Origin: Synaphobranchus kaupii
Taxonomy: Eukaryota > Chordata > Actinopteri > Anguilliformes > Synaphobranchidae
Assembly: GCA_029718625.1 (NCBI GenBank)
Contig: CM056391.1
Location: forward strand, 2,760,579 to 2,824,578
Direction of reading: 5' to 3'
Length of the DNA: 64,000 bases
Shown here: positions 44,701 through 55,385 of the stretch, piece after piece
How positions within the stretch are numbered: position 1 is the first letter of the stretch
Layout: every line of letters begins with the position of its first letter
Program-made: the position numbers and the translations under genes
Notes under the pieces: model-generated
The model's database searches: none
Told to the model about the DNA's origin: nothing
Seen by the model: the letters and a program-made list of their open reading frames with translations, nothing else

Positions 44701-46919
44701 ATCACCAGTGTCATGGGAAAGGATTACACACTCACTTAAAACAAATAAATGCATGTTTAAACTCCTGCTAGCATGGCCTTAATATACCTTTAGTGGTCAT
44801 CAAAAAAAATAAACTGAAAAAGGTCAAATGACCAGCTCATCATTTTTTTATTTGAAAATACATTTCTTGTACATTCTGGATGTTATGTCAGGATTATGGG
44901 AAACATCATGGCAAAATCATATTGAAATGTTTTTTTTTTTAAAAGAAAAGAAAAAAAAAAGATCTTGTTGGATTTGGTACAGCATCGACTTAACTTAATT
45001 TAGCTTCTCATTCTGACAACGGCTCGCTAAGTTACTGCAATGGACAGGAGAGTTCAAAAGGGGGGGGTGCGGGACTCCCAGCGTGCAACACTTCCATCTG
45101 ATGCAAACATGAGGTCATGTGGAAAGGACAGATAGATTCAACATTTCCCTCCCCCCCGCCACCAAGGAAGACACACCAAATAACTTACTGACTAATTCAA
45201 GAAAAACCGTAAGAGCTGCGTACCGCGACTATAGGGCCATAAAAATGACACGTTATTAGGTAAGCATTAACTAACTACACCGACAGGCCTGAAGTTAAGT
45301 TGGTGTGTTAAAGCAGCCCAGGAAACACACAGAGTATGCCGGTTTATGTTCCCAGAACATCCCACCATAACTGCAACCGCTGCATTACAGCTACCCGCAT
45401 TGTAGCGAGCCACATAATTAGCGAGCCGCATTATTAGCGAGCCGCATTGTAGTGAGATGAAAAGCGTGCATAATTATACACTTTTAATGGATACCGTCTT
45501 AAGGCCACATTATATCAGAGATGGGCACATATGTAATGGAGAATAAATGGTGCATATTCACACCTCACAACCTTTAATTCAGTCTGATCAAATAACGCTT
45601 TCATTCTCTGCAATGTGCTAAATGGCTAAAAGTCCTTTTGAAAGAGGTCACATTTTTAATTGACTAAATTATAGACTAACGAGTGATTTTAGAGGGATCC
45701 TAACTGCTGAACGCGTAGACCGCTGGCCAACGACACAAAACCTTTTCTTGAAAATGAAGTAGAGTTAAAAAAAACACAAAGCAAACGGCAAGGAGTTAAA
45801 CCTGCCATTGCGTAAAAAAAAAAAAAATAATAATAATAATATATTTTAGAAGAACTGTTTTTTCCACCTACAAACTTAACTGAAAAAGAGATGGCAATAA
45901 GTAAAGGATTGTACATAAACCTGCCAGCACAGTGGATCCCCAGGACAGAGTTTGAGTTGATTTGATCCCATCTACTGTATTAAAATAATATTTTATGCCC
46001 TTCAGTGCGCTGGATCTATGAAAGTACCACTTTTTAATCTTTTGTTCCAGAAAAACACAATGTATTTGGATTAGAAACAAAAAAAGAAAACTTTGGCAAA
46101 CCCAATAGGGTTATTTCCAAGTTATTCTTCTGAAGAAATACCAAATCAAATAAATGAGAAATTAAGTCACAAGGTCCCTTCAGAGAAATTAAAAACAAAA
46201 CAATTCCACTATATGTTCATATATCTTCTTGCGAAATGAAGTGGTAATGGACTAAAGGAAAAGAGACAAACCAACACGCCATCTCTCCCACAAGCTACAA
46301 AATAAAAAAATAAAAGGTAAACTGTTGCTAAGAAACTGTGTGAAGGCGATTCCTATTTATGGAGCATGAGAGTCTAGAATTCCGGATGTGGGACTCACAC
46401 AAGGCGACAGCCCCTGTGGAGAACAACCGCGAATCAAACCACTTCAGTGAAAAGGACATATTATACTCACTGAGGAGAACAGACGCTGGCGTGATCCAGT
46501 CCTAATCAGGTCCTATTCAAACCGAACACTTATTTTACATCGGCAAACACAAGTGAAAACAGCGAGTGGTTTCCTCCGAGCGAGTTGACTTTCGGCGAAG
46601 CACAGAGACGCTCGGTCCGTACACATCGCCTCCTACTGAGCCGCAGGATGAGTAGAGCAGTCGGTTATAAACGAAACGTGGAGCAACTTGCCAAAACAAA
46701 AACTCAAGAAATGTAAAAACATACAGGTGTTAACGCCTAAAGAAGAAAAACCTAAAACGATACGACGAAAGGATTAGCTTTAGCTACTGCATTTACGCGA
46801 TCAATTCTAGTACAAAAATAAAGCATTTGTTAATCTAAGACAGTGGATGGAGTCTTTTTCCATGTGTCACTCCAGTCTGTGGGAGAACAGTACGGCAAAC
46901 GGCCAGTGTACACGCCCAT
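41603..46919. other. Intergenic or intronic sequence left of naf1; possible naf1 3' UTR
   Basis: A CA array lies at 41748-41776 and a G run at 42829-42851. 43985-44030 is A-rich, 45820-45840 an A run followed by (ATA)n. The naf1 3' UTR must begin leftwards from 46919. An AATAAA on the - strand (44847-44852) is a possible poly-A signal, but it is about 2 kb from the stop and many alternatives exist. No exon was recognised. Confidence 0.4.
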
Positions 46920-47340
46920 CTAAAACTGAGAGGGAAACTGTGATTGGCTGGGAGGAGGTGGGGGGGGTGGGGGCGGAGGCGGAAGGTGCTGGTAGGGGAT
47001 GCCGTGCAGGTGGGGCGGCGGTCCCATTCCCTGATTGGTCCACGCCATGTTCATGGGCGGGGGAAATGGGGGGAAGTAGGCCAGCGTGTTGGGGTGCCCG
47101 TAAGGTGGTGGGTAGGGGCACTGTAGCATCATGTGTCCGGGGGGGGTACCGGGGGTGGCGGCGGCGGCGGCATCATCATCATCATCGGGCTCTCGTGGGG
47201 GTGGAGCTGGGCGTGGGCGTGTCTGTTTGGGAACCCGCCCTCTGACTGCAGGTTGTAGCCCCGCCCCTGTCGCCCACGGCCTGCTTGTCGAGGCTGAGGC
47301 GGGGTCTGTCTGTACTGGTTAGACTTCCCCACATTGTTAT
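46920..47340 (-). CDS. naf1: naf1 last coding exon, with one-base frame break
   Basis: The acceptor ccctccacag precedes 47340. The split GAT codon is followed by NNVGKSNQYRQTPPQPRQAG, then an RGRQGRGYN arginine/glycine patch, five Met and a Pro run. In the sequence as given, an 8-C run (complement of 47139-47146) leads to a stop at 47129-47131. The expected proline-rich tail (CPYPPPYGHPNTLAYF, PPMNMAWTNQGMGPPPHLHG, PYQHLPPPPPP, SQSQFPSQF and a TAG at 46920-46922) lies in the adjoining frame. One extra C in that run would make both parts continuous. The NMxW and Pro-run text is typical of vertebrate NAF1 C-termini. An assembly error in the homopolymer is the simplest explanation. Confidence 0.88.
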
Positions 47341-48093
47341 CTGTGGAGGGGAAAGAAAGAAGAGACAGAAAGACAGGTTTACCAAGTAACATACATACGG
47401 CACAGACGCACACACGTACATACGCTGATAACACACCCTCGTATCATAAAATGATCTACGAGGGCTAGCGCTAACTAGTCAAGCTGGTTATGTAGTCTTC
47501 AGTAAACAATAGAAAAGGATTTATCATTGTAAGCAAAACACTGCAAGGTGTCAAAGAGCACCAGGATTCTTTTTCCCCCCCCTCCCATTTTAACGACCCA
47601 AACTGCAGGAGTTCCGTGTTCCATTTCCCTGTGACCTTTGACCCGCCACAGTTAATCCTCCGTCTGTTTGTGAGCTGTGATTCAGCCCGAGCGGGGACAG
47701 GAATGCGCCCTGGCACAGCCGACATTTCCTCAGCGCTGTGGCCGAATCCGCCGTCAGGCAGGGCTTCACCTTGTATGTACTTGCTCCGCCCAGACGTGCG
47801 AATCTTTTCAAAATGACAGCGAAGGGAGAGAGACGGCTGCGGTACCAGCACTAATGGGCGGCGAGGTCGTGAACAAAAAGATGTGGAGGTTTAAAAAAAC
47901 CAAAAAAACAAAAACAAATGAGGTTTGTGAGAGCTATGTTCCTCTTTTTTTTTTTTTTTTCTTTTTTTTTTTTTAGATCTGAGGAAAGAGTGGGGGGGTG
48001 GGGTGGATTAGGGGCAGTTGTAGATGAGGGTGGGGGTATGAGGGTAGACTAGGGGGCAGTTGCAGGAGAGCACAGAGTGGTAACAGAACGAGG
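47341..48093 (-). other. naf1: naf1 intron before the last exon, part 1
   Basis: No exon was recognised. A T run lies at 47946-47974 and G-rich sequence at 47990-48060. The + frames of 66-99 codons at 47616-47976 carry no known domain. Confidence 0.5.
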
Positions 48094-48500
48094 ATGACAC
48101 ATGCTCGCTCGCTCGCTCGCACAGAGCGGTCACAGGAGGACGCTCGCTCGCACAGAGCGGTCACAGGAGGACGACGCCCGCACAGAGCGGTCACAGGAGG
48201 ACGCTCGCTCGCACAGAGCGGTCACAGGACGACGCTCGCTCGCACAGAGCGGTCACAGGAGGACGCTCACTCGCTCTCACAGAATGGTCACAGGAGGACG
48301 ATGCTCGCTCTCACAGAGCGGTCACAGGACGACGCTCGCTCTCACAGAGCGGTCACAGGAGGACGCTCGCTCGCACAGAGCGGTCACAGGAGGACGACGC
48401 CCGCTCTCACAAAGCGGTCACAGGAGGACGATGCTCGCTCTCACAGAGCGGTCACAGGAGGACGACGCTCGCTCTCACAGAGTGGTCACAGAAGGACGAT
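48094..48500. repeat. 31-37-bp minisatellite in a naf1 intron, about 12 units
   Basis: The unit is 'cacagagcggtcacaggagg' - acgctcgctcg, with added acg or tct blocks in some copies. It begins with a (GCTC)n run. The two long + frames rich in HRAVTGG and SHRR text are artefacts of the repeat. Confidence 0.93.
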
Positions 48501-48799
48501 GGCTAAAAATCCCCGAACCACAGCCATGTGCTTAAAACGGGCTTTACACGAAAAAGCCAAAATAGAAAGTCCACTGGCAAGAGTATTTCACACAGTATCT
48601 TCATCTGTAGAACAGCGATAAAGAATCTACAGTACAAAGAATCTGTGTTTTATTTCCATGTGCATGAGCCCTGTAGCCTTCAGTACTGCACTTAACCTGG
48701 CTCATTATGTAAAACACCCAGGTGTGTAGATCACACACAAACACACACACCCACAATGTTAGGTCACTTGGAATTGCCTATAGGGCTGTACAGAGCAAG

Positions 48800-49000
48800 C
48801 AGAGGTCTAAAATCCAGGTTCAGAAAGTAAACGTCCTCCCCAGTATTTTGTTCCAATCACCTGGATTTGCTAATTGGCACAGTTATTCAGCCAAGAGGTA
48901 GAACTAATTAGTGAAATCAGCTGGCTGCAGTTCATGGGAGGAAGAAATACATGGCAAGACTTTTACTTTCTGACCCATGGATTTTCCACCTCAGGAATTC
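48800..49000 (+). mobile_element. Inverted-repeat MITE (second family), copy 2
   Basis: The left end is 'cagaggtctaaaatccaggt' - tcagaaagtaaacgtcc and the right end 'agacttttactttctgaccc' - atggattttccacctc, its complement with changes. The interior 'cacctggatttgctaattgg' - cacagttattcagccaagaggtagaactaattagtg matches 24950-25160 in reverse orientation. Confidence 0.75.
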
Positions 49001-49536
49001 ATCACTTACATGCAATTTTAAATAGTGACGGCCACATTTTTCCAACATTAATGTTCGACATTTTACAGAATAATTTAGATTAAATTAAATTTAAAAAAAA
49101 CCTGCAGCAAGATATCATTAAGCAAAGTCCTGCCAACAGTTCATGAGAGAAATGTCACTTGATAGACAAAATGTGTTAACTGCCAAAATGTATTAAAATA
49201 CAACGGCTTGTGAAATCCATTATTGGTTTTCAGAAGCGCATAAATGGGCGGAGCTACCACAAACTCTCCAAGACTCACTGGGCTTGAACCAATCAAGTTG
49301 TGGTTTAGCTCAATCAAGCTCAGGCAAGTCAATGACTGACACCCCACTGTAGCTCCACCCCATTGTGGGGTTTTTGAAACCCAAGGCTCCCATCTCTAGG
49401 GCCAACATTAAAATCACATCAAAAAATTTAATTCAACCACTTGAGACTTTTTGGCTTAAGACCCAGGGAACATGTCTGCAGAGAAGATGGCTTGGGCTGG
49501 TGGACAGGTGGAGGTTAGAAAGTTCTGTGGCCTTAC
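49001..49536 (-). other. naf1: naf1 intron before the last exon, part 2
   Basis: No further feature was recognised up to the donor gtaagg (49536-49531 on the - strand). Confidence 0.5.
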
Positions 49537-49639
49537 CGGTCTCGTTCTGGTCCGTCTTCTGGGACTTCCTCTGCTGGTTCTGCTTCTTACGTGTCTGTTT
49601 GGCCTGCTTCTCCTTCTCATCGTCACTGAAGTCCAAAGC
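49537..49639 (-). CDS. naf1: naf1 exon: acidic/basic linker
   Basis: 34 codons plus one base, with acceptor tttttcag and donor gtaagg. The translation ALDFSDDEKEKQAKQTRKKQ followed by NQQRKSQKTDQNET matches the conserved 'ALDFSDDEKEK' block that follows the Gar1/Naf1 domain in vertebrate NAF1. The SDDE core is a likely CK2-type phosphorylation site, by motif only. The following Lys/Arg/Gln stretch is probably a nuclear-localisation signal. A (TTA)n run lies just upstream of the acceptor. Confidence 0.92.
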
Positions 49640-50544
49640 CTGAAAAATAATAATAATAATAATCAATTTAAATTCCTGGCGGGGGAAACTACATGCACTA
49701 CCTCAACTGACCAGAGGAGGCGCTAGCCGCAGCCCCAAAGAACAATTACAGGCTCTTAATTTCGGCGGTCAGTTCTTCAGAAATTTACCTGGTTCGTTTT
49801 TTTTGGCTTGACTTGGCTCTGCCTCTAATGAGAGAAGCCGTTTGTGTGATTTGTGGTTAAACATGGCTAATGCTACACTAATGCCGTTTCCCTGCATACT
49901 AATGCAGCTCTGGCCAGCATCTTTCTCCTCATAATGCAAGCTGCGATTTGGCTTCAACCCATCCGTCTTCAAACACACTTAGACTGATGTGTGAATATAA
50001 AAGGTGGAATTTATTTTGGCGGCTGTACATTTGGTCTCCGGGGGTCATGTATACGTAATGGTTGAGAGATCGATTTTAACCCAGACGTGCATGACACAAT
50101 TGACCAAATGTTTATATATAGCTACACGTGTTTGTTTTATATATAAACATATATACAACTACCCACACAGACACCTACCCACAACCCAACACAATGCACG
50201 CATATGAACACACGTACAATACCGTCTGCTGCCGAGTACCCTTAAAAAAAACACCTTAAAAATTGTTTCATAACTCTTTCAATGTTCCTAAAGGTCCACC
50301 CAAACTCCATTTCCCAAACTCCCATTACTGAACATCTCCCAAACTCCATTTCCCAGAAGCCAAGGGCGACCGTGTGGGAAGAATCATTTTCATTATTCTA
50401 ACAAACATCACTGCAATCACCAACCTCCCCGTACAGCTATACATCAATACACTCTTTAAATCATTCAGTTTACTTAATTACTTACTAAATTATTTAGAGA
50501 TAAGTGGAGCAATTAAAAGCACATAAAAATGAAGGCAATGTCAG
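49640..50544 (-). other. naf1: naf1 intron, 3' part
   Basis: AT-rich sequence without a recognised feature, apart from short CA-rich patches at 50160-50220. Confidence 0.5.
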
Positions 50545-51459
50545 GTATCTGGCAAGGCACTGTTCCTGTGTGTGGATGGGCCCCATGGTCTGGTATCTGT
50601 TAAGGCACTGTTCCTGTGTGTGGATGGGGCCCATGGTCTGGTATCTGTTAAGGCTCTGTTCCTGTGTGTGGATGGGCCCCATGGTCTGGTATCTGTTAAG
50701 GCTCTGTTCCAGTGTGTGGATGGGCCCCATGGCCTGGTATCTGTTAAGGCTCTGTTCCAGTGTGTGGATGGGGCCCATGGTCTGGTATCTGTTAAGGCCC
50801 TGTTCCAGTGTGTGGATGGGGCCCATGGTCTGGTATCTGTTAAGGCAATGTTCCAGTGTGTGGATGGGTCCCATGGTCTGGTATCTGTTAAGGCTCTGTT
50901 CCTGTGTGTGGATGGGGCCCATGGTCTGGTATCTGTTAAGGCTCTGTTCCAGTGTGTGGATGGGCCCCATGGCCTGGTATCTGTTAAGGCTCTGTTCCAG
51001 TGTGTGGATGGGCCCCATGGCCTGGTATCTGTTAAGGCCCTGTTCCAGTGTGTGGATGGGGCCCATGGTCTGGTATCTGTTAAGGCAATGTTCCAGTGTG
51101 TGGATGGGTCCCATGGTCTGGTATCTGTTAAGGCTCTGTTCCTGTGTGTGGATGGGGCCCATGGTCTGGTATCTGTTAAGGCTCTGTTCCAGTGTGTGGA
51201 TGGGCCCCATGGTCTGGTATCTGTTAAGGCTCTGTTCCTGTGTGTGGATGGGCCCCATGGTCTGGTATCTGTTAAGGCTCTGTTCCAGTGTGTGGATGGG
51301 CCCCACAGTCTGGTATCTGTTAAGGCTCTGTTCCTGTGTGTGGATGGGCCCTACAGTCTGGTATCTGTTAAGGCTCTGTTCCAGTGTGTGGATGGGCCCC
51401 ATGGTCTGGTATCTGTTAAGGCTCTGTTCCAGTGTGTGGATGGGCCCCACGGTCTGATA
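50545..51459. repeat. 48-bp minisatellite in a naf1 intron, 19 units
   Basis: The unit is 'ctgttccagtgtgtggatgg' - gccccatggtctggtatctgttaaggct (48 bp). The variants are cctgtg or ccagtg, gccccat or ggcccat, and gcaatgttcc. The gcaatgttcc units at about 50849 and 51089 are 240 bp apart and their neighbours agree, so a five-unit block was duplicated. Because 48 is divisible by 3, long frames stay open on both strands (16-residue peptide repeats such as LNRYQTMGPIHTLEQS on the - strand). These are not evidence of a protein. Confidence 0.96.
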
Positions 51460-51461
51460 TC

Positions 51462-51482
51462 TGGTATCTACTCTCACTCTCT

Positions 51483-51561
<79 letters not shown>

Positions 51562-51598
51562 ACTCACACTCACACTCACTCTCACTCTCACTCTCACA

Positions 51599-51657
<59 letters not shown>

Positions 51658-51691
51658 ACTCACACTCACACTCACACTCACACTCACACTC

Positions 51692-51726
<35 letters not shown>

Positions 51727-51735
51727 CACACACAC
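51462..51735. repeat. (CTCACT)n, (CACACT)n and (CA)n arrays up to a naf1 splice donor
   Basis: On the + strand there are CT and CTCACT blocks, then CACT blocks, then CA repeats, ending at 51735. On the - strand this is (GT)n starting immediately at the donor of the 51736-51787 exon. Confidence 0.95.
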
Positions 51736-51787
51736 CTCAGGTGGAGGCTCCTGGTCGTTCTTCCATGATGCGTCCGACCCCTTGTTT
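51736..51787 (-). CDS. naf1: naf1 exon: short linker after the core domain
   Basis: One base plus 17 codons, encoding (R)NKGSDASWKNDQEPPPE. The acceptor is tctccctag. The 'GSDASWKNDQEPPPE' text is strongly conserved in vertebrate NAF1 and joins ALDFSDDEKEK of the next exon in phase 0. The donor is gtgtgtgtg, that is, the first units of a GT microsatellite on the - strand. Reading on past the donor the frame stays open to a stop at 50494. Confidence 0.93.
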
Positions 51788-52499
51788 CTAGGGAGAGAAA
51801 ATAAAAAACAGCATAAGTGAATGAAAATGGTGTATCTTCCAACATTAACGTAACAAAGACCATAATTACTTGACGTCACAGCAGCAATGTGTCCGATAAT
51901 TAAGAGTGAATCATTATGCTCAGCTACTTGCTTTCTCTGCATACAGCATTGAAATGATCTGACATGCAGCAACTCATGAAAACCATGAGGTCCAGGTCAA
52001 GTCATTAGCATGAGAAAAGTATTACACCATTAATATGACAGATGGCACTTGAATAAACTATAAATGATTTGCGTAGTCCAATCACGCGGAACCCATGGAG
52101 ACGACGAACGCTTACAGTCCATCTCCCTCAAACCCCAGCCTGGGAAGTCACACATCACAACACGCTTTCAGAACGAGGCAAACAAATCTCGCACGCACGC
52201 GACATGTCAATATCCACTCGTACTTTTTGCCTTTGACAACATTAGTCATGCCCGTGCATGACATATCCAAAGCTTTGAATCTAAAAGCAGCAGTCATTTG
52301 ACATGGATACAAGTGCGACATACGAAAATGAATCATTTACAATATCACTAAAACGTTGCGCACCAGCACAAGAATCTCTTCACGATGTATAATGTGCATT
52401 ATGCATTATTGTGTCTCTTCATGTTGAAATGTAGATACATGATGTGCAGCCCGGTGCTCTGTAGGCTCATGGAGTAGGGAAGAGAAGGACGGCTATAAT
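51788..52499 (-). other. naf1: naf1 intron, AT-rich part
   Basis: Nothing was recognised. Confidence 0.45.
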
Positions 52500-52985
52500 C
52501 TCATTCCGTGACGCCGGCATGTGTACGGCACGTGCCAGTGAACAGGTAGGCCTAATTGCATTCCCCGGGCTAGTAAGCCGTCAGATGAAAGTACTGACTG
52601 ACTGTTTCCCGAGGGAGACGCTGAATTCTCTCTCTTTTCCGCGCAGGAGAGAGGGGAGAGGGGAACCGCGAGACGTGAAATGCAGCCTAGGCCGGACGCG
52701 AGACCTCGGATTGGCAGTAAGCGGAGCGGTGGGTTACCGGCACTTCGGTCCTCTCGCTGAAATGCACTTTCGGCAGGGAGAGGATTCCGTTAAAGTCGCC
52801 GCGCTTTACCCCTTTGGGCTTTGGGCGTGAAAGCGTTCCTCGTTCCTCGTTCCTCGTTCCTCGTTCCTCGTTCCTCGTGCGACTGGAGCCCGTTCGGAAT
52901 AACGACGACATCGCACTCGCTCACTCGAGACCAATCCGCGGCGCGCATTCCACGTTCCGCGCACGTCCGTTTTATGTATAATTCA
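52500..52985. promoter_or_regulatory. CpG-rich block inside a naf1 intron
   Basis: CpG is frequent in 'gtgacgccggcatgtgtacg', 'ctaggccggacgcgagacct', 'gtcgccgcgctttacccc' and 'caatccgcggcgcgcattcc' - acgttccgcgcacgtccg. This is unlike the AT-rich flanks. It could be an internal CpG island or alternative promoter. No exon is identified. Confidence 0.35.
52833..52878. repeat. 7-bp tandem repeat (CGTTCCT)n
   Basis: About six units of cgttcct inside the CpG-rich block. Confidence 0.95.
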
Positions 52986-53539
52986 ACGGCGCGCGTATTA
53001 TTAATAAACAAAACGCTCCAGCTGCGTCTGGTGTTTGAACGTTGTGGATACGCTTTGTTCCTGGTCTACAGGGTCAAAAGCCTGGGGTTAGAAAAGTGAC
53101 ACCTTTCAAAACTCTTCAGAAATCCGCCGTTTGATTTGGAGGCTTGTAGGCGGGAATAAACAGCGCCGCGACGCACCTCTACGACCTCGCGGAGACGCGG
53201 AAACTAAATGCTTCAGAGTAAAAAAACGGAGCCATTCACTTCTCCAACGCATTAGCGGGAGAGCGAGACCGCATGGTACCGCCAGAACATAGCGCATGCT
53301 AATACTAGTAATCCCTAGCTATCGTCGTCTGCAATAATTAAAGTCAACTAAACGTGGTTGAAAGGCACTAGCCCTCCGAGGTGATCAGAGTGGAGATTAA
53401 GGCCAGAGATTAAGGTCATCAATTTCCCCCCCGCCATTGTATATTACATATGCTTTTACTTACTCTTAAATTAAATGATTTACGATGTTTTGAAAGGTAT
53501 TGTGCGCCTTTGCATTTGCTATAAGTTTGGGCTACAGCC
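52986..53539 (-). other. naf1: naf1 intron, unassigned part
   Basis: Complex sequence with no recognised exon or repeat. Confidence 0.4.
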
Positions 53540-53761
<222 letters not shown>

Positions 53762-54771
53762 ACTCGCCATGGGCCACACGGATCCTTCAGAGTGCTGCTG
53801 ATGCCATCTTGCATCCCATTCAACACAAATTCATTTAAGATTTCGCTGGTCCATACGTTTTATACGTGGTGAGAAATTTACGGTCACCGGAGTCTCGAGG
53901 AAACGGCCACTACCATTTTGACGTTAACGAGGCGAGCAAAAAAAACGTCAAATCGAGAACACCAGAGCGAACATGCTCCCGACCGGCGTTCCATTTGACA
54001 TTCCAAAGCTGCAACACGTTTTCCGCAACGGCGGAGAGGAGGAGCCCAGAAGCGATCGGCGACCAGCGGAATCAGGAACGGCGTTTGTACGCTGCCAGCT
54101 CATGCAGGCGGATAAAAACATTTGCCTGGCTTTATCACGCAAATCTCTCCCTGCTCACACACACACACACTTTTGTTTAGAAGCTCAGCAGATGGCCTTC
54201 AGTTTTGCGGCTCATGTAGGATTAGTTATTTAATGCACACCCGTTAATGCCTTAAAGTCTGGTCAACATCACCGAGGCCAAACACGTAACAAAAGGCCCC
54301 ATTATACTCCTCCCAGACATTCACCCCCAACAAATCAGACACATTCTGTTGTGAACTTTGTGCCAAGTCTTTGAGCAAGCATCTACATTTTGAGACAAAA
54401 GTCCTGTCCTTGCAGCCACTCACTGTTATGCAGGGAAAACATTTTAGCACTCGTTAGCAATCCACTGGCAAAATAGTTTTTTTTAGATTAAACGGGGCGG
54501 AAATCAGTTTGCATCGACTCATGACATCGATTAATTAAAAACTAGATTAATTAAAAACTATGCGTCGCTAGCTACTGTGTCATGTCGTTTTAATGTTTGT
54601 TTTAATTGTAGGTTACATGTAATTGTAATTGTGTTTGTTGCGGTGGCTAACCAAGTTTCTCCTGTCTGGGATTAATAAAATCAATCAAGCAATCAACCAT
54701 CCTACCTTGACAAACTCTGACACTGTCAGTGTGTTGATTTCTCAGAAAGACCACTTGCTGAATGTACTCAC
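53762..54771 (-). other. naf1: naf1 intron, unassigned part
   Basis: Overlapping frames of 60-104 codons at 53866-54233 lack known domains. No repeat was recognised. Confidence 0.4.
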
Positions 54772-54932
54772 CGCTTCAGTTCTGAGGTGAATACGTAATC
54801 AGTGAAGTCCTTCACCGACGGAGCGAAGTACATGGTCTCCTGTAGTTTGAGGTCTTTGTTGACGATGTGCGCTGGGGAGTTAAACCTCAGAACGTAGTAC
54901 GGGTGGAAGACTGGCCCAAAGACCTCAAAAAC
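54772..54932 (-). CDS. naf1: naf1 exon: C-terminal half of the Gar1/Naf1 domain
   Basis: 53 codons plus two bases, with acceptor cccctcag and donor gtgagt. The translation begins VFEVFGPVFHPYYVLRFNS and ends MYFAPSVKDFTDYVFTSELK. 'FGPV.HP.Y.LRF' and 'YF.P...DFT..VF' are the signature blocks of the NAF1 core domain (Gar1/Naf1 family). This beta-barrel contacts the dyskerin catalytic domain. No residue loss is evident. Confidence 0.96.
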
Positions 54933-55302
54933 CTGAGGGGTTACAAATTACGTTTCATGTGTTAAGCCTTCTTTTTTACATTTGTGGTTTAGATTACTTA
55001 CACGGCATACTTAGCAACAAAATGAAACGGACAAGGTTTCTCTCGGAGCGAGCGAGTATTCAGGAGATTGCGTCCACTCCCGTCCCACAGCGCTTTCAAG
55101 AGCGGTCCACAGGGCGCGAAGGCATAAATTCAGGAAGGTCACATTATTGCAAAGGGGCTTCAATTCATGTCCAACGTTTTCCCCAAGAGAACGTGCATTT
55201 GCATTTTGGATGGGGTGAACGCTGAGCCAATCTCACATCAAACACAAACAGGTCAAGAATGAATAAGAGGTAGACCTTAGAACATAAAAAAATTTGAGCT
55301 AC
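54933..55302 (-). other. naf1: naf1 intron (370 bp)
   Basis: The shortest naf1 intron seen, with no internal feature recognised. Confidence 0.8.
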
Positions 55303-55385
55303 CTTTCCGACAGCTCGTCTCTCCTTGTTAAATATGACACTGTCGTCCTTCAGGGGTGGGGTGTCCTTGAGTGATTCAATTATAA
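55303..55385 (-). CDS. naf1: naf1 exon: middle of the Gar1/Naf1 domain
   Basis: Two bases plus 27 codons, with acceptor tccgtcacag and donor gtagct. The split codon GTT gives V, followed by IIESLKDTPPLKDDSVIFNK and ERRAVGK. 'DDSVIFN..R.A.GK.FE.FG' across the junction with the next exon is the core of the fold. Confidence 0.95.

Noticed and set aside
46847..47245. 132-codon + strand frame
   Set aside because: Antisense shadow of the naf1 last exon (Gly-rich complement of its Pro runs).
48094..48621. Two overlapping Arg/His/Ser-rich + strand frames, one with a viral-protein-like basic look
   Set aside because: They translate a 31-37-bp minisatellite. The composition is repeat-driven.
50504..51768. 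Long + strand open frames of 317 and 398 codons
   Set aside because: They read through a 48-bp tandem repeat and CT/CA arrays. The period is divisible by 3, so frames stay open on both strands. There is no start context and no domain.
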